DNA of 64,000 bases from Pseudomonadota bacterium (GCA_022560695.1 JADFSP010000014.1:1-64000); one strand, 5' to 3'; shown: positions 7,265-16,705, counted from the first letter of the stretch. Notes: generated by a model from the letters alone, not told the origin. Program-made: numbers and translations.

Positions 7265-7924
7265 TCAAATTCGCATTTCACGAACGCCCGTGTCACCACC
7301 GATCAACAAAACGTCAGCTGGTCGCTGTGCGAATATTCCCACTGTCAGCACACCCGGTATCTGGTTGAGGCGACTTTCCATTTCCATTGGGTTGGAGATC
7401 ATCAAGTCACGCACATCCAGGATGTGATTGCCGTTATCCGTCACGACACCTTCACGCCAGACAGGATGCCCGCGTAACTTCAGGAGCTTGCGTGTGACAA
7501 ATTCCTGCGCCATTGGCAGCACCTCGATGGGCAAAGGGAATGCGCCAAGCATGCCGACGAGTTTGCTCTCGTCGATGATGCACACGAAGCGCCGTGCTGC
7601 ACCTGCGAGTACCTTCTCCCGTGTGAGCGCTCCGCCGCCGCCCTTGACAAGTTGCAGGTGCTTGTTGGCCTCGTCAGCCCCATCGATGTAGACGTCAACA
7701 TCGCCAACTTCGTTCAGTGTCGAAACCTCGAATCCGTGTTTTTTCAACAGGACCGAGGTCTCGGCCGAGCTTGATACCAGGCGGTCAATTCGCTCTCGCA
7801 CTGCCGATAGCAACTCGATCAGGAAATTGACGGTCGATCCGGTGCCGACACCGACGATCATCCCTGGCTGGATAAATTCCAGCGAAGCTTCCGCTGCCTT
7901 ACGTTTTCTTGCCGAGGGATCCAT
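7265..7924 (-). CDS. rpiA: Ribose-5-phosphate isomerase A
   Basis: The 219-residue protein interconverts ribose 5-phosphate and ribulose 5-phosphate in the non-oxidative pentose phosphate pathway. The phosphate loop VGTGSTV is at 26-32, DGADE at 81-85, and KGGGGALTREK at 94-104, so the catalytic residues D81, D84, K94 and E103 are all in place with Escherichia coli numbering. Length matches the family (about 219). The gene is transcribed alone on the minus strand, the first core gene right of the tRNA junction. Confidence 0.97.
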   Translation of the reverse strand: MDPSARKRKAAEASLEFIQPGMIVGVGTGSTVNFLIELLSAVRERIDRLVSSSAETSVLLKKHGFEVSTLNEVGDVDVYIDGADEANKHLQLVKGGGGALTREKVLAGAARRFVCIIDESKLVGMLGAFPLPIEVLPMAQEFVTRKLLKLRGHPVWREGVVTDNGNHILDVRDLMISNPMEMESRLNQIPGVLTVGIFAQRPADVLLIGGDTGVREMRI

Positions 7925-8064
7925 GCATGCCAGCTATGCTTCTGGGGACAGGTACGAAGTCGTACACATTGGGACGTGAGCTTAGCCGATCAATCAGGGA
8001 ACTGCCACGCCCGGTACCAAATTTTCCGAGACCCGGACACTGCAGACGACATGTACCCGAAACG

Positions 8065-8092
8065 AAAAGTGCCCGCGACTGCGGGCACTTTT
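8065..8092. terminator. Bidirectional rho-independent terminator
   Basis: A perfect 12-bp stem, AAAAGTGCCCGC (8065-8076) with GCGGGCACTTTT (8081-8092), encloses a GACT loop. A and T runs at both ends allow termination on either strand. On the minus strand it lies 75 bases after the stop of the lysine-rich protein. Confidence 0.85.
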
Positions 8093-8166
8093 GCTTGCTT
8101 GGAAGAAGGCTGAGGATGTCTCATTTGCGCTCGTTACAGCGAATGAGCTACCTCACTTCCCAGCGG

Positions 8167-8475
8167 CTAGCGCATTCCCCTTCGGGAGGCCTTCTTCTTG
8201 GCCTTCCTCTTGGTCTTGCGCTTGGCCTTCTTCTTAGCCTTCTTCTTTGTTCTCTTCTTTGCTTTGCGCTTGGCCTTCTTCTTGGCCTTGCGCTTGGCGA
8301 CTTTCTTCTTAGCCTTTTTCTTGGCTTTCTTCTTTACCTTCCGTTTCTTCTTTCTTGCGGTTTTCTTTTTCGCAACACGGCGCTTCTTCGCCGGTTTTCT
8401 CCTTGCTGTTACTTTCCGCTTCTTAGCGACCTTGCGCTTCGAAGCTTTTTTACGTGACTTCTTTTTGGTAGCCAT
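8167..8475 (-). CDS. Lysine/arginine-rich histone H1-like protein
   Basis: The 102-residue product (MATKKKSRKKASKRK...) is made almost only of lysine, arginine and alanine, with short runs of KKAKRKAKK-type repeats, resembling the C-terminal tails of eukaryotic H1 and bacterial H1-like proteins such as AlgP and HC2. Such proteins bind and compact DNA non-specifically. No globular domain is present. The coding sequence is nearly pure AAG/CGC/GCC triplets, so it is prone to slippage and length variation. ATG with GGAG about 8 bases upstream gives a clear start. A TATACT box at 8506-8511 (minus strand) is a candidate -10. Confidence 0.85.
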   Translation of the reverse strand: MATKKKSRKKASKRKVAKKRKVTARRKPAKKRRVAKKKTARKKKRKVKKKAKKKAKKKVAKRKAKKKAKRKAKKRTKKKAKKKAKRKTKRKAKKKASRRGMR

Positions 8476-8772
8476 GGTTTTCTCCGTGACGGGTACCCGG
8501 CGTTGAGTATATACAACAAATTCAAAAAATCCAGCGAGTTAAGTGACGTAGTCGACAGAATTACATGTGCGACTTTAGCGTGATTTTTTACGCCGACGAT
8601 AGCAATCGAATCCCCTGCGTTATTTGTTGTCGGCAAAGAATTGAAATTCGATCGACCGGTCGGAACAGAATTGCACGAGTGGCGAAAATCAGCACTGTCA
8701 TCGAGTGGGCGTGACGCCACCGTGTCTGCAAACGCCGACAGTGTTTCCTGCTGACTTTGCCGCAAGATTCGC
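8476..8772. other. Intergenic region upstream of the histone-like gene
   Basis: This 297-base gap between two minus-strand genes probably holds the promoter of the histone-like gene. TATACT on the minus strand (8506-8511) lies about 30 bases before the ATG; the -35 box 17 bases further back is poor. I see no small gene or RNA with confidence. Confidence 0.4.
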
Positions 8773-9375
8773 TCATTTATCACACGGTAAATCGACCGGT
8801 CCTGCCTCACTAATAATGCGATAAAGCCGTACATCCCAAGGATTTGGCGTAATTTTCTCGACTCTTTGACAGTCAAACGCGACACCGATGAGCTTTGGCC
8901 GCAACCATCGTTTTCTGTTTCTGAGAAACGCAAAGCATCGATCAAAATGACCGCCGCCCATGCCGATGCGATTGAGGTCATCGTCGAATGCAACGACCGG
9001 AGTGATGACGACGTCGAGTTCTCGCGGACTGATCGCCGACGTCGCGATGGGTTCCCAGAGACCGAATTGATTTTGTTCGAGACGGGTTTCCGGGTACAAC
9101 GCGTGAAAGCGCATGCCGCCGTGTCGATCGATTACGGGCGCGAAAACGCGCTTTTTTGCGCACCAGGCACGCTCAATGATCGCTCGGGTGTCGACTTCGT
9201 CCCAGTCATGCAGATAGCACGCGAGTGTTCTGGACGCGAGAAACTCGCGGCTGTTCATGATGTGTGAGGCAATCTCAGCTGATGCCGCAGTGCGCGCATC
9301 GTCGCGAATCGATCTCCGGGCACGTTTCGCAGCTGTACGAATTCGCGCAGTCGATTGTGTGGCAGCTAGGTTCAT
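8773..9375 (-). CDS. fau: 5-formyltetrahydrofolate cyclo-ligase
   Basis: The 200-residue protein converts 5-formyl-THF to 5,10-methenyl-THF with ATP, recycling a storage form of folate. The nucleotide-binding loop near the C terminus is RIGMGGGHFDR (137-147), where the usual form is RLGYGGGYYDR. Pairing with 6S RNA and zapA just upstream is the classic gammaproteobacterial fau (ygfA) locus, in which the 6S transcript reads on into fau. The protein extends to VDLPCDK at residue 200, full length for the family. Linked in function with the gcv, thyA, folA and metF genes in this window. Confidence 0.93.
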   Translation of the reverse strand: MNLAATQSTARIRTAAKRARRSIRDDARTAASAEIASHIMNSREFLASRTLACYLHDWDEVDTRAIIERAWCAKKRVFAPVIDRHGGMRFHALYPETRLEQNQFGLWEPIATSAISPRELDVVITPVVAFDDDLNRIGMGGGHFDRCFAFLRNRKRWLRPKLIGVAFDCQRVEKITPNPWDVRLYRIISEAGPVDLPCDK

Positions 9376-9409
9376 CGGGCGAATAGTCGGGCGCGCGTGG
9401 ATAACAGGA

Positions 9410-9598
9410 GGCGCCTCCCGCCTGTGCCGTTACGGACCGTCGCTCTCGAACCGGAGCAACAGGTGGGGTCAGCCGTGACCGCAACAGGCTTACCGAACGA
9501 ACGGCCCTGCTCAAATGCGGCCAACAGTGCACGACCCCGAGGTGGAAATTTAGGGTCGAAAGGTATCCAGGTCAGTATCGAACACTGCAGGAGGCGCC
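9410..9598 (-). ncRNA. ssrS: 6S RNA
   Basis: The minus-strand sequence between zapA and fau begins GGCGCCTC (9598-9591) and ends GAGGCGCC (9417-9410), which pair as the closing stem of a molecule of about 189 bases. Length, position between zapA and fau, and inner CTGC-type and purine-rich segments around a central open region agree with 6S RNA. 6S RNA mimics an open promoter and binds sigma-70 RNA polymerase in stationary phase. Exact ends may differ by a few bases. No covariance model was run. Confidence 0.85.
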
Positions 9599-9634
9599 AA
9601 TCTGATAGTCCAACTGCTCGCGTCAGAGGTCAAG

Positions 9635-9937
9635 TTACTTTGTATCACCCAGTACATTCTCAACGCGGTCAGAAATAAGCTTTAGCCGGTTGCTGATATC
9701 GCTGTCGAGGGTCCGGTCGCGGGCCTGGGCATGCAGCAGGTCATTTGCCATGTTGAGTGCTGCTATGACGGCGATGCGATCGAGACCGACTATTCTCCCG
9801 ACGTCGCGAATTTCGCGCATTCTTGCATTCAGTATTTCCGCCGAATCGAGCAAATCCGTACGCTCGCTTGCCGCGCAAGCCACCTGGTATTCCTTGTCCA
9901 GTATTCTGACGCTGACCTGGGCATTCGCTTCGTTCAT
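9635..9937 (-). CDS. zapA: Cell division protein ZapA
   Basis: I start at ATG 9937, giving 100 residues that begin MNEANAQVSVRILDKEY, the normal ZapA N terminus; 15 upstream residues in the same frame do not match the family. ZapA binds FtsZ and bundles its filaments at the Z ring. The N-terminal beta-rich head (6-22) precedes a long helix with the conserved DRIAVIAALNMANDLL (53-68) and a coiled-coil tail. It lies upstream of 6S RNA and fau. Confidence 0.93.
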   Translation of the reverse strand: MNEANAQVSVRILDKEYQVACAASERTDLLDSAEILNARMREIRDVGRIVGLDRIAVIAALNMANDLLHAQARDRTLDSDISNRLKLISDRVENVLGDTK

Positions 9938-10026
9938 TCTGTGTACTCCACTAGTTGGCTCCTGCAAGCGGCGATACGACATTCATCGAGGTCAACCTGA
10001 CCTGGCACGCACATGCGAGCCGCGGC

Positions 10027-10257
10027 TCAGGACCCTTGTTCCATCGCCTTGAGTCTGCCAATCATCGCTTCGACGCGGGCACGAACCTGTTCGTTTTTCT
10101 GCAGCAGGTTGGCGCGTTCCGCCGTCAGAGTATCCTGACGTTGCTTCAGAGAACGATTTTCATCCTGAAGCCTGTCGCAGACGCGTACCAACGCATCGAC
10201 GCGCTTCTCAAGCCGTTTCAGCTCATGCTCGAATGATGTGTTCGTGTCCTTCGCCAT
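10027..10257 (-). CDS. TIGR02449 family coiled-coil protein
   Basis: The 76-residue product (from ATG at 10257) is one coiled coil with heptad leucines (ELKRLEKRVDALVRVCDRL...). Such small proteins precede zapA in many gammaproteobacteria and resemble ZapB in shape, so a role in Z-ring assembly is possible (inference). An upstream in-frame ATG at 10278 would add 7 residues but has no better ribosome binding site. The gene is divergent from pepP. Confidence 0.8.
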   Translation of the reverse strand: MAKDTNTSFEHELKRLEKRVDALVRVCDRLQDENRSLKQRQDTLTAERANLLQKNEQVRARVEAMIGRLKAMEQGS

Positions 10258-10432
10258 ACAGGCAATATAGACAGGCATTCACACAGAATCAATCGCCAAT
10301 GCAGCGTAATTCCGGTTCACATGGTCTTATCACTGGTTACGAAGTCGGCGATCCCGCCGCAGGTTCCGACAACCCGCACCAGCGGCTGACGTACAATACA
10401 GCCCGCTTCTCCTCCCCAATCAAGTCCACTCG

Positions 10433-11737
10433 ATGAATAGCAAGGAATTCGCACGGCGCCGTACACAGTTGTCACGCATGGTGGCCCCAGGCGGCATTGC
10501 TATCCTGCCTGCCGCCCACGTGCGCATGCGCAGCCGTGACGTCGAACATCGATACCGTCAGGACAGTGACTTCTATTACCTCACGGGCTTTGCAGAACCC
10601 GAAGCCGTCGCAGTCCTCGCGCCGGGCCGCAGCAACGGCGAGTACCTGCTGTTCTGCCGCGAGCGGGATAGCGACAAGGAGCTTTGGAATGGCAGAAGGA
10701 CAGGTCCGGATGGAGCTGTGCAGGACTACGGTGCGGACGACGCGTTTCCGATCGATGACATTGACGATATCTTGCCTGGAATCATGGAGTCCTGCATCCG
10801 TGTCTATTATACGATGGGTGTCTACCCGGACTTCGACTCACGCATGGCGGAGTGGGTCAACTCGCTGCGCTCGCGCGAGTCACGAGGCGTACATACGCCG
10901 CAGGAGTTTGTCGCACTTGATCACCTGTTGCACGACATGCGCTTGTACAAGAGCCGTGCCGAGGTCTCGGCAATGCGCAAGGCAGCGAAGGTCACGGCAA
11001 GAGCGCACACGCGCGCAATGAAATTCGTGCGCCCGGGCGTGCACGAGTACGAAGTCGAGGCGGAATTCATGCATGAGTTCCACCGGCACGACGCCTGCGT
11101 TTCGTACAGCCCAATCGTCGGGTCCGGAGCGAATAGCTGCACGTTGCACTACATCGACAACAACGCCGAGCTGCAGGACGGCGATCTTGTATTGATCGAT
11201 GCCGGATGTGAGCTTGACTACTACGCGTCTGATGTTACGCGAACGCTGCCCGTAAACGGCCGCTTCAGCGCCGAGCAACGTGCAGTCTACGAGATCGTGC
11301 TGGAGGCGCAGCTTGCTGCGATCGACAAGACGCGCCCCGATAATCACTGGAATGAGCCGCATGATGCCGCCGTCAACGTAATTACACGGGGCCTCAAAAA
11401 AATCGGTTTGCTCGATGGAACCCTGCCCAGACTGATCAAGGATGGGGCATACCGGGAGTTCTTCATGCACCGCACTGGCCACTGGCTCGGCATGGACGTA
11501 CACGATGTCGGTGACTACAAGGTCGGAGATGAGTGGCGCCTGCTCGAACCCGGCATGGTTATGACTGTTGAGCCCGGAATCTATATTCCCGCGCAGAGCA
11601 AGATTCCGGCGCGCTGGCGCGACATTGGTGTTCGCATCGAAGACGATGTGCTTGTCACGAGCGACGGCGCCGACATCCTGAGCAAGGATCTTGTCAAGGA
11701 GCCCGATGACATCGAGGCGTTGATGCAAAGCGGATGA
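10433..11737 (+). CDS. pepP: Xaa-Pro aminopeptidase P
   Basis: The 434-residue cytoplasmic metallopeptidase removes N-terminal residues followed by proline. The N-terminal AMP_N domain (about 1-135) is followed by a pita-bread M24 domain with the dinuclear manganese ligands in order: D (VLIDAGCEL), D (YYASDVTRT), H (HRTGHWLGMDVHD), E (MTVEPGIY) and E (GVRIEDD). Length fits Escherichia coli PepP (441). It opens the pepP-ubiH-ubiI operon, with the next gene overlapping by 4 bases (ATGA). Confidence 0.96.
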   Translation: MNSKEFARRRTQLSRMVAPGGIAILPAAHVRMRSRDVEHRYRQDSDFYYLTGFAEPEAVAVLAPGRSNGEYLLFCRERDSDKELWNGRRTGPDGAVQDYGADDAFPIDDIDDILPGIMESCIRVYYTMGVYPDFDSRMAEWVNSLRSRESRGVHTPQEFVALDHLLHDMRLYKSRAEVSAMRKAAKVTARAHTRAMKFVRPGVHEYEVEAEFMHEFHRHDACVSYSPIVGSGANSCTLHYIDNNAELQDGDLVLIDAGCELDYYASDVTRTLPVNGRFSAEQRAVYEIVLEAQLAAIDKTRPDNHWNEPHDAAVNVITRGLKKIGLLDGTLPRLIKDGAYREFFMHRTGHWLGMDVHDVGDYKVGDEWRLLEPGMVMTVEPGIYIPAQSKIPARWRDIGVRIEDDVLVTSDGADILSKDLVKEPDDIEALMQSG

Positions 11738-12984
11738 CGGGCGCAGGCTTGGACAACGACTACGACATTGTTATCGCGGGGGGCGGGATGATCGGCGCGA
11801 GCCTGGCGCTCGCACTCTCGCCGCTGTGTCTGCGTGTTGCCGTTGTCGAGGCGGTCGCGCGCTCTGCATCGTCGCAACCAAGCTTCGACGATCGATCGAC
11901 GGCACTATCGAGGAGCACGCAACGAATGTTCGAGGCCATGGGTCTCTGGGAGGAGGTTGCTGCTGCGTCGACGCCGATCCATCGAATTCATGTGTCGGAG
12001 AGCGGCGGCTTCGGCTTCGCTCATCTCGATGCGCGTGAGCAAGGCGTCGAGGCCCTGGGCTATGTCGTCATCAATCGAGTGTTTGGTGACGTGCTGCAAA
12101 GCGCGCTGGATAATGCAGCATTGGTTGACATGCGCTGTCCGGCGAGTGTCGTGAGTGTGGATACAGGAGAAGATGCAGCCGCTGTGATCATTGAAGACAG
12201 CGACGGTCAGCAGCAGCGATTGACCTGTAAATTGCTCGTGGCGGCAGACGGCGCAAATTCGACCGTCCGTCGCATGCTGGGAATCACGGCAAGCCACGTG
12301 CAGTATGGGCAGCATGCCGTCATCGGAAACCTCAAGACGGAGAAAGCCCTCGATAACGCCGCTTATGAACGGTTCACCGAACAGGGCCCTCTGGCGTTGC
12401 TGCCGATCGTCGATCACAGGGCGGCATTTGTCTGGACAGTCTCGGAGGATAACGTCACGCAGATCATGGAACTTGATGATGCTGCGTTCCTGCAGGCACT
12501 GCAGGCTTCGTTCGGCCACAGGCTCGGCAGGTTGTCGCGTGTCGGCACTCGCGCGGCGTATCCTTTGACACTGAGCAAGGCGTTACGGCTGACAGCGACG
12601 CGAGGCGTGCTCGTCGGCAATTCGGCACACGGGCTTCATCCTGTCGCCGCGCAAGGGTTCAACCTGGGTATGCGCGACGTCGCCGCACTTTGTGATTGCA
12701 TTGCCGATGCACGAGGTGAAAGTTCGGGCGCCACTGACCCGGGCGATGCCAATTTGCTGATTCGCTATGCCGATTGGCGACGCGACGATCAGGGTAAGGT
12801 CGTTCGCATCACCGACGGTCTGGTACGCCTGTTCGCCAGTTCGAGCCCATCCGTGCGCATGCTGCGCAACATCGGAATGCTCGGCTTCGACGTAATTCCC
12901 GGCGTCCGCTCGTTGTTCGCCAGGCAAATGATGGGGCTGTCAGGCCGTTTGCCAAGATTGTCGCGCGGGGTGCCACTGCGGTGA
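11734..12984 (+). CDS. ubiH: 2-octaprenyl-6-methoxyphenol hydroxylase UbiH
   Basis: The 416-residue FAD monooxygenase hydroxylates ring carbon C1 in ubiquinone synthesis. The dinucleotide loop IAGGGMIGAS is near 14-23, DGANSTVRR mid-protein, and the FAD ribityl motif GNSAHGLHPVAAQGFNLG near 290-307; the Asn in place of Asp (GN rather than GD) is typical of UbiH and separates it from the next gene. It overlaps pepP by 4 bases and the next gene by 4 (GTGA). Confidence 0.93.
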   Translation: MTGAGLDNDYDIVIAGGGMIGASLALALSPLCLRVAVVEAVARSASSQPSFDDRSTALSRSTQRMFEAMGLWEEVAAASTPIHRIHVSESGGFGFAHLDAREQGVEALGYVVINRVFGDVLQSALDNAALVDMRCPASVVSVDTGEDAAAVIIEDSDGQQQRLTCKLLVAADGANSTVRRMLGITASHVQYGQHAVIGNLKTEKALDNAAYERFTEQGPLALLPIVDHRAAFVWTVSEDNVTQIMELDDAAFLQALQASFGHRLGRLSRVGTRAAYPLTLSKALRLTATRGVLVGNSAHGLHPVAAQGFNLGMRDVAALCDCIADARGESSGATDPGDANLLIRYADWRRDDQGKVVRITDGLVRLFASSSPSVRMLRNIGMLGFDVIPGVRSLFARQMMGLSGRLPRLSRGVPLR

Positions 12985-14189
12985 ATCCTGATTACGGCAT
13001 CGTGATCGTCGGCGCTGGCGTCACCGGGCTTACGGTTGCGGCCCTGCTGGCCGGAGGTGACCACAGCGAGCGGCTCAGAATAACGGTCGTCGATGCGGCC
13101 GCGCGGCCACAGCACAATGTTGATGAGGAGGTTGAGTTACGAGTCTCGGCAATATCGACCGGGTCGGCGGGACTGTTCGATTCAATCGGGGCTTGGCAGC
13201 ATATTCGGGAAACGCGTGTTTGTGCTTACGAGCATATGCGTGTGTGGGACGAGGCCGACGAGGCGGATGGGCCGTCGACATTGCGTTTTGACGCGGATGA
13301 ATTCGGAATTCCACAACTCGGTTTCATCATCGAAAATACGCTTGTTCGGCAGGCCGTTTTGCGCGTGCTCGAGAAAACAACGGTCGACATGCTGTTCAGG
13401 TCAACGATCAAGTCATTGGGCCGGGTGGGGCAGCGCTATCGACTCGAGCTGGACGATGGCAGGTTGCTCGACGCTGATCTGGTCGTCGCCGCCGATGGCG
13501 CCAGGTCATTCGTGCGCGACAGTGTCGGCATCGTGGTCAATAGCTGGCCTTACGAGCAAACGGCGGTCGTGACGCACTTGCGGCCGCAGATACCACATCG
13601 ATATACGGCGCGGCAAAGATTTCTGAGAGAGGGTCCGCTCGGGATGCTGCCGCTCGCGGACGGACGCATATCCGTCGTGTGGACGACGACACCGGCGATC
13701 GCTGCGCTTGCCACGCAAGCCGATGATCGCGAGCTTGGCAGCATGTTGACCGAAGCATCAGACCATGTCTTTGGTGACCTTACGGTGGCCGGACCCAGAG
13801 GGTCGTTTCCGTTGAGCGCGACACACGCACAGGATTATGTTCTACCGGGACTTGCACTGATTGGTGACGCGGCGCACGCTGTGCACCCGCTGGCCGGGCA
13901 GGGTGCCAATCTCGGGCTGCAGGACGCGCGTGCGCTTGCCGAAGTCGTGTCGAACGCGCTGGAGCGTGGCGAACACCCGGGAGATCGGCTCGTGCTGCGG
14001 CGTTACGAGCGCAAGCGCAAGGGAGCGAACACAACGATGCTGCACCTGATGACCGGTCTCAACTACTTGTTTGCTTCAGACTCGTTATTGCTTGGCGAGT
14101 TGCGCCGTGCGGGCATGCGCCTGTTCAATGTCAGCGGACCGATAAGAGAGTACGCGGTTCGCGTGGCACTGGATGCGGGCAGGCGGTGA
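12981..14189 (+). CDS. ubiI: UbiI-like FAD-dependent ubiquinone hydroxylase
   Basis: The 402-residue paralogue of UbiH starts with GTG inside the stop of ubiH. FAD motifs: IVGAGVTG (8-15), DGARSFVRD (about 173-181) and GDAAHAVHPLAGQGANLG (about 294-311). UbiI performs the C5 hydroxylation in enterobacteria; in other gammaproteobacteria UbiM, UbiL or UbiF may do so. The pepP-ubiH-ubiI order supports the ubiI (visC) assignment. Confidence 0.9.
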   Translation: MNPDYGIVIVGAGVTGLTVAALLAGGDHSERLRITVVDAAARPQHNVDEEVELRVSAISTGSAGLFDSIGAWQHIRETRVCAYEHMRVWDEADEADGPSTLRFDADEFGIPQLGFIIENTLVRQAVLRVLEKTTVDMLFRSTIKSLGRVGQRYRLELDDGRLLDADLVVAADGARSFVRDSVGIVVNSWPYEQTAVVTHLRPQIPHRYTARQRFLREGPLGMLPLADGRISVVWTTTPAIAALATQADDRELGSMLTEASDHVFGDLTVAGPRGSFPLSATHAQDYVLPGLALIGDAAHAVHPLAGQGANLGLQDARALAEVVSNALERGEHPGDRLVLRRYERKRKGANTTMLHLMTGLNYLFASDSLLLGELRRAGMRLFNVSGPIREYAVRVALDAGRR

Positions 14190-14201
14190 TTCGGGATCGC
14201 C

Positions 14202-15721
14202 ATGAAGCAGCGATACGTATATGTACTTGCGATATTTCTGACGGTCGTCGGGCTGTCCGTGTTCGCCTACAAGTGGCGCGTGCTGGGATTTCCAGTCAGC
14301 GAAAATCAGGAAACGCCCGTCTGGACGATTGAGTCGGCGATTCGTTTTGACAGCGGACCAGGTTCGATCAAAGTCAATTTGCACATCCCGACGCTGACGC
14401 CCGGGTTTCGTGTGCTCACCGAAAACTCGGTGTCCCGCGGCTACGGGTTCAGTCTGAACTACGGCACTGGAGGACGGGAGGCACAGTAGGCAGTGCGCCG
14501 CGCCGACGGACCGCAGACAATTTACTATCGCATTTCCGTTTATGAAGACGCGACCAGCGATCAGGCGGATACGACGCCGCCGTTTCCGCCGTCGCCAGTC
14601 ATCAACGAGCCCTTCAACACTGCCGTAAACGCCATCGTAGCGGATGTCAGGGACCAGTCCGCCGATACCGAATCATTCACATCCGAACTGTTGCGGCGTA
14701 TGAACGATCCGTCGCCGGGTCCGAATGTCGAATTGATGATGTCGGGCGTCACATCGAACACCGACTTCGTGGAAGTTGTCACGACGATGCTTGCAGCCGC
14801 GCGGATTCCGGCGCGCATGGTTCACGGTTTCGTTCTTCAGGGGCGCCAACGGCGCGCCGATCTCGTCACCTGGCTGGAAGTGCACGATGGCGATCAATGG
14901 CGATACTTCAATCCGACAACCGGTGAGGAAGGTATGCCGCCGCGATACCTGATCTGGTGGCGTGGCAACGAGCGGCTTGTCAATGTCGAAGGTGGCAGCA
15001 ATGTCCAGGTGAGCTTTGCCGTGCAGGAAACCCACGTCGATGCCGTTGCCATCGCGGAAACTCACGCGGCGAAACAGGGCGGTCGCCTGATTGACTTTTC
15101 GCTATACGGTCTGCCGATTCAGACACAGGCGGTTTACAGCGTACTGCTCATGATCCCGATCGGTGCGCTCGTCATGGTTTTCATGCGCAACTTTATTGGC
15201 ATCGATACGTTCGGCACGTTTATGCCGGTGTTGATTGCGCTCGCGTTTCGCGAAACCAAGCTTTTTTTGGGCGTCGTATTGTTCACATTACTGGTTGCGC
15301 TGGGCCTGAGTATCCGGTTCCTGCTGGAACGACTGCGCCTGTTACTGGTGCCGAGGCTGAGTGCCGTGCTGATCGTCGTTGTGCTGCTGATGTTGTTGAT
15401 CAGCCTGATATCGCACAAGCTCGGCATGGAAACCGGATTGTCGGTCGCGCTATTCCCGATGGTCATCATTGTGATGACGATTGAACGCATGTCGGTTGTA
15501 TGGGAGGAGCGCGGTGCGGTTGATGCGATGCGCGCGGGATTTGGCAGTCTGATGGTGGCATCGCGGCCTATGTCGGCATGGGCATGTCCTGGCTCGAGCA
15601 CCTGATCTTCACGTTCCCCGAGTTGTTGTTACTCGTACTGGCGATCGTGCTCCTCGCCGGCCGCTACACCGTCTACAGGTTGCTTGAAGTCGGCCGCTTC
15701 AAGGCGTTGGCGGGCGGCTGA
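14202..15721 (+). pseudogene. Inactive-transglutaminase/7TM membrane protein, broken
   Basis: Two consecutive frames (14202-14489 and 14493-15605) are in the same phase, separated by a single TAG at 14487-14489. Joined, they give a signal anchor, the inactive transglutaminase domain (about 35-285) and several TM helices, as in proteins of about 500 residues from this family. The stop falls where GGREAQ-x-AVRRADGPQTIYYR is expected to have a tryptophan (TGG to TAG). A second lesion lies at about 15553-15562: after FGSLMVA the frame runs into nonsense, whereas a one-base shift restores IAAYVGMGMSWLEHL and the normal end ...RFKALAGG with a TGA at 15719-15721 that overlaps the next ATG. Either a true pseudogene or two sequencing errors. 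Confidence 0.85.
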
Positions 15722-16701
15722 TGTTCAGTGCGCATCGCAAATTGCGTGCCGCCGGCGTACTCGGCCTCAACGAGCGCAACACCGATTACATCATGCGGCT
15801 GAATCCGCGACGTCTTTATCCTCGCGTCGACGACAAAACACTGACGAAAGAGCTTGCTATCGCGGCCGGTATGGCTGTGCCGGACCTGTACGGCATCATC
15901 GCGAACCAGGGCGAAGTGCGCCGCTTTGGTGAAATCGTCGCCGATCGCAACAGCTTTGTGATCAAGCCGGCGCGGGGCAGCGGCGGGGATGGAATTCTGG
16001 TCGTAACGAGTCGCAGTCAGCGCAAGCGCGACTGCTACCGATTGGCCAGCGGTGTCCTGATCTCCACGGCGGAGATACGCTACCACATCTCGAATATCGT
16101 CAGCGGTCAGTACAGCCTGAGCGGCAATCCGGATAAGGCGCTCATTGAATACTGCGTCAGGTTCGATCCGACATTCGCCGAGGTGAGCTATCAGGGTGTG
16201 CCGGATATTCGCGTCGTGGTTTACCGCGGCTATCCGACCATGGCGATGGTGCGCCTGCCGACCCGTGCCTCGGACGGCAAGGCGAACCTGCATAAGGGCG
16301 CCGTTGGCGCTGGTATCGACATGAGCAGCGGCGAGACGCTTACCGGTGTGCTCGGCAATGCGGTCGTCGACGAGCACCCGGACACGGGTGCGCTGATCAC
16401 GGGACTCAGAATCCCGCATTGGGACTTCATCCTGCGCTCGGCGGCGCGCGGCTATGAGGTCACCGGTCTGGGCTACCTGGGTGTCGATATGGTGATAGAC
16501 CGCGAGCGCGGGCCACTGATTCTTGAAATGAATGCGCGCCCGGGACTCAATATACAAATCGCGAATTGCACCGGGCTTGCAAAACGAATCGCACGCGTCG
16601 ATGAAATCCACGACGAGAGTGCCGGGCCTGATGAAAGATCACGTGTCGCGCGACGTGAGTTTCCTGCCAACCGGCAGACCTCGATGCCATTCGACGACTA
16701 G
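15721..16701 (+). CDS. Alpha-L-glutamate ligase-like ATP-grasp protein
   Basis: The 326-residue product is the standard partner of the inactive-transglutaminase/7TM protein; the pair is often joined by a zinc protease gene, which is not here. ATP-grasp signs are FVIKPARGSGGDGI (about 79-92), DIRVVVYRG, and LEMNARPGLNIQIAN (about 269-283) with metal-binding E and N. The last 30 residues are polar and variable. It begins on the A of the preceding stop, so it was translationally coupled to the gene that is now broken. Substrate unknown; a peptide or amino-acid ligation is inferred from RimK relatives. Confidence 0.88.
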   Translation: MFSAHRKLRAAGVLGLNERNTDYIMRLNPRRLYPRVDDKTLTKELAIAAGMAVPDLYGIIANQGEVRRFGEIVADRNSFVIKPARGSGGDGILVVTSRSQRKRDCYRLASGVLISTAEIRYHISNIVSGQYSLSGNPDKALIEYCVRFDPTFAEVSYQGVPDIRVVVYRGYPTMAMVRLPTRASDGKANLHKGAVGAGIDMSSGETLTGVLGNAVVDEHPDTGALITGLRIPHWDFILRSAARGYEVTGLGYLGVDMVIDRERGPLILEMNARPGLNIQIANCTGLAKRIARVDEIHDESAGPDERSRVARREFPANRQTSMPFDD

Positions 16702-16705
16702 CGAA

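Noticed and set aside
7059-7268. 69-residue minus-strand frame across the tRNA-Gln fragment
   Set aside because: It is the translation of a tRNA fragment and terminator, a common artefact (GWGTRIRTWVDGVRVR).
8198-8506. Hydrophobic frame opposite the lysine-rich gene
   Set aside because: It is the reverse reading of lysine/arginine codons, giving Leu/Phe runs; the GGAG and start codon support the minus-strand gene.
15721-16611. Long minus-strand frame opposite the ATP-grasp gene (312 residues)
   Set aside because: GC-rich genes produce long antisense frames. The plus-strand product has a clear ATP-grasp fold and coupling.
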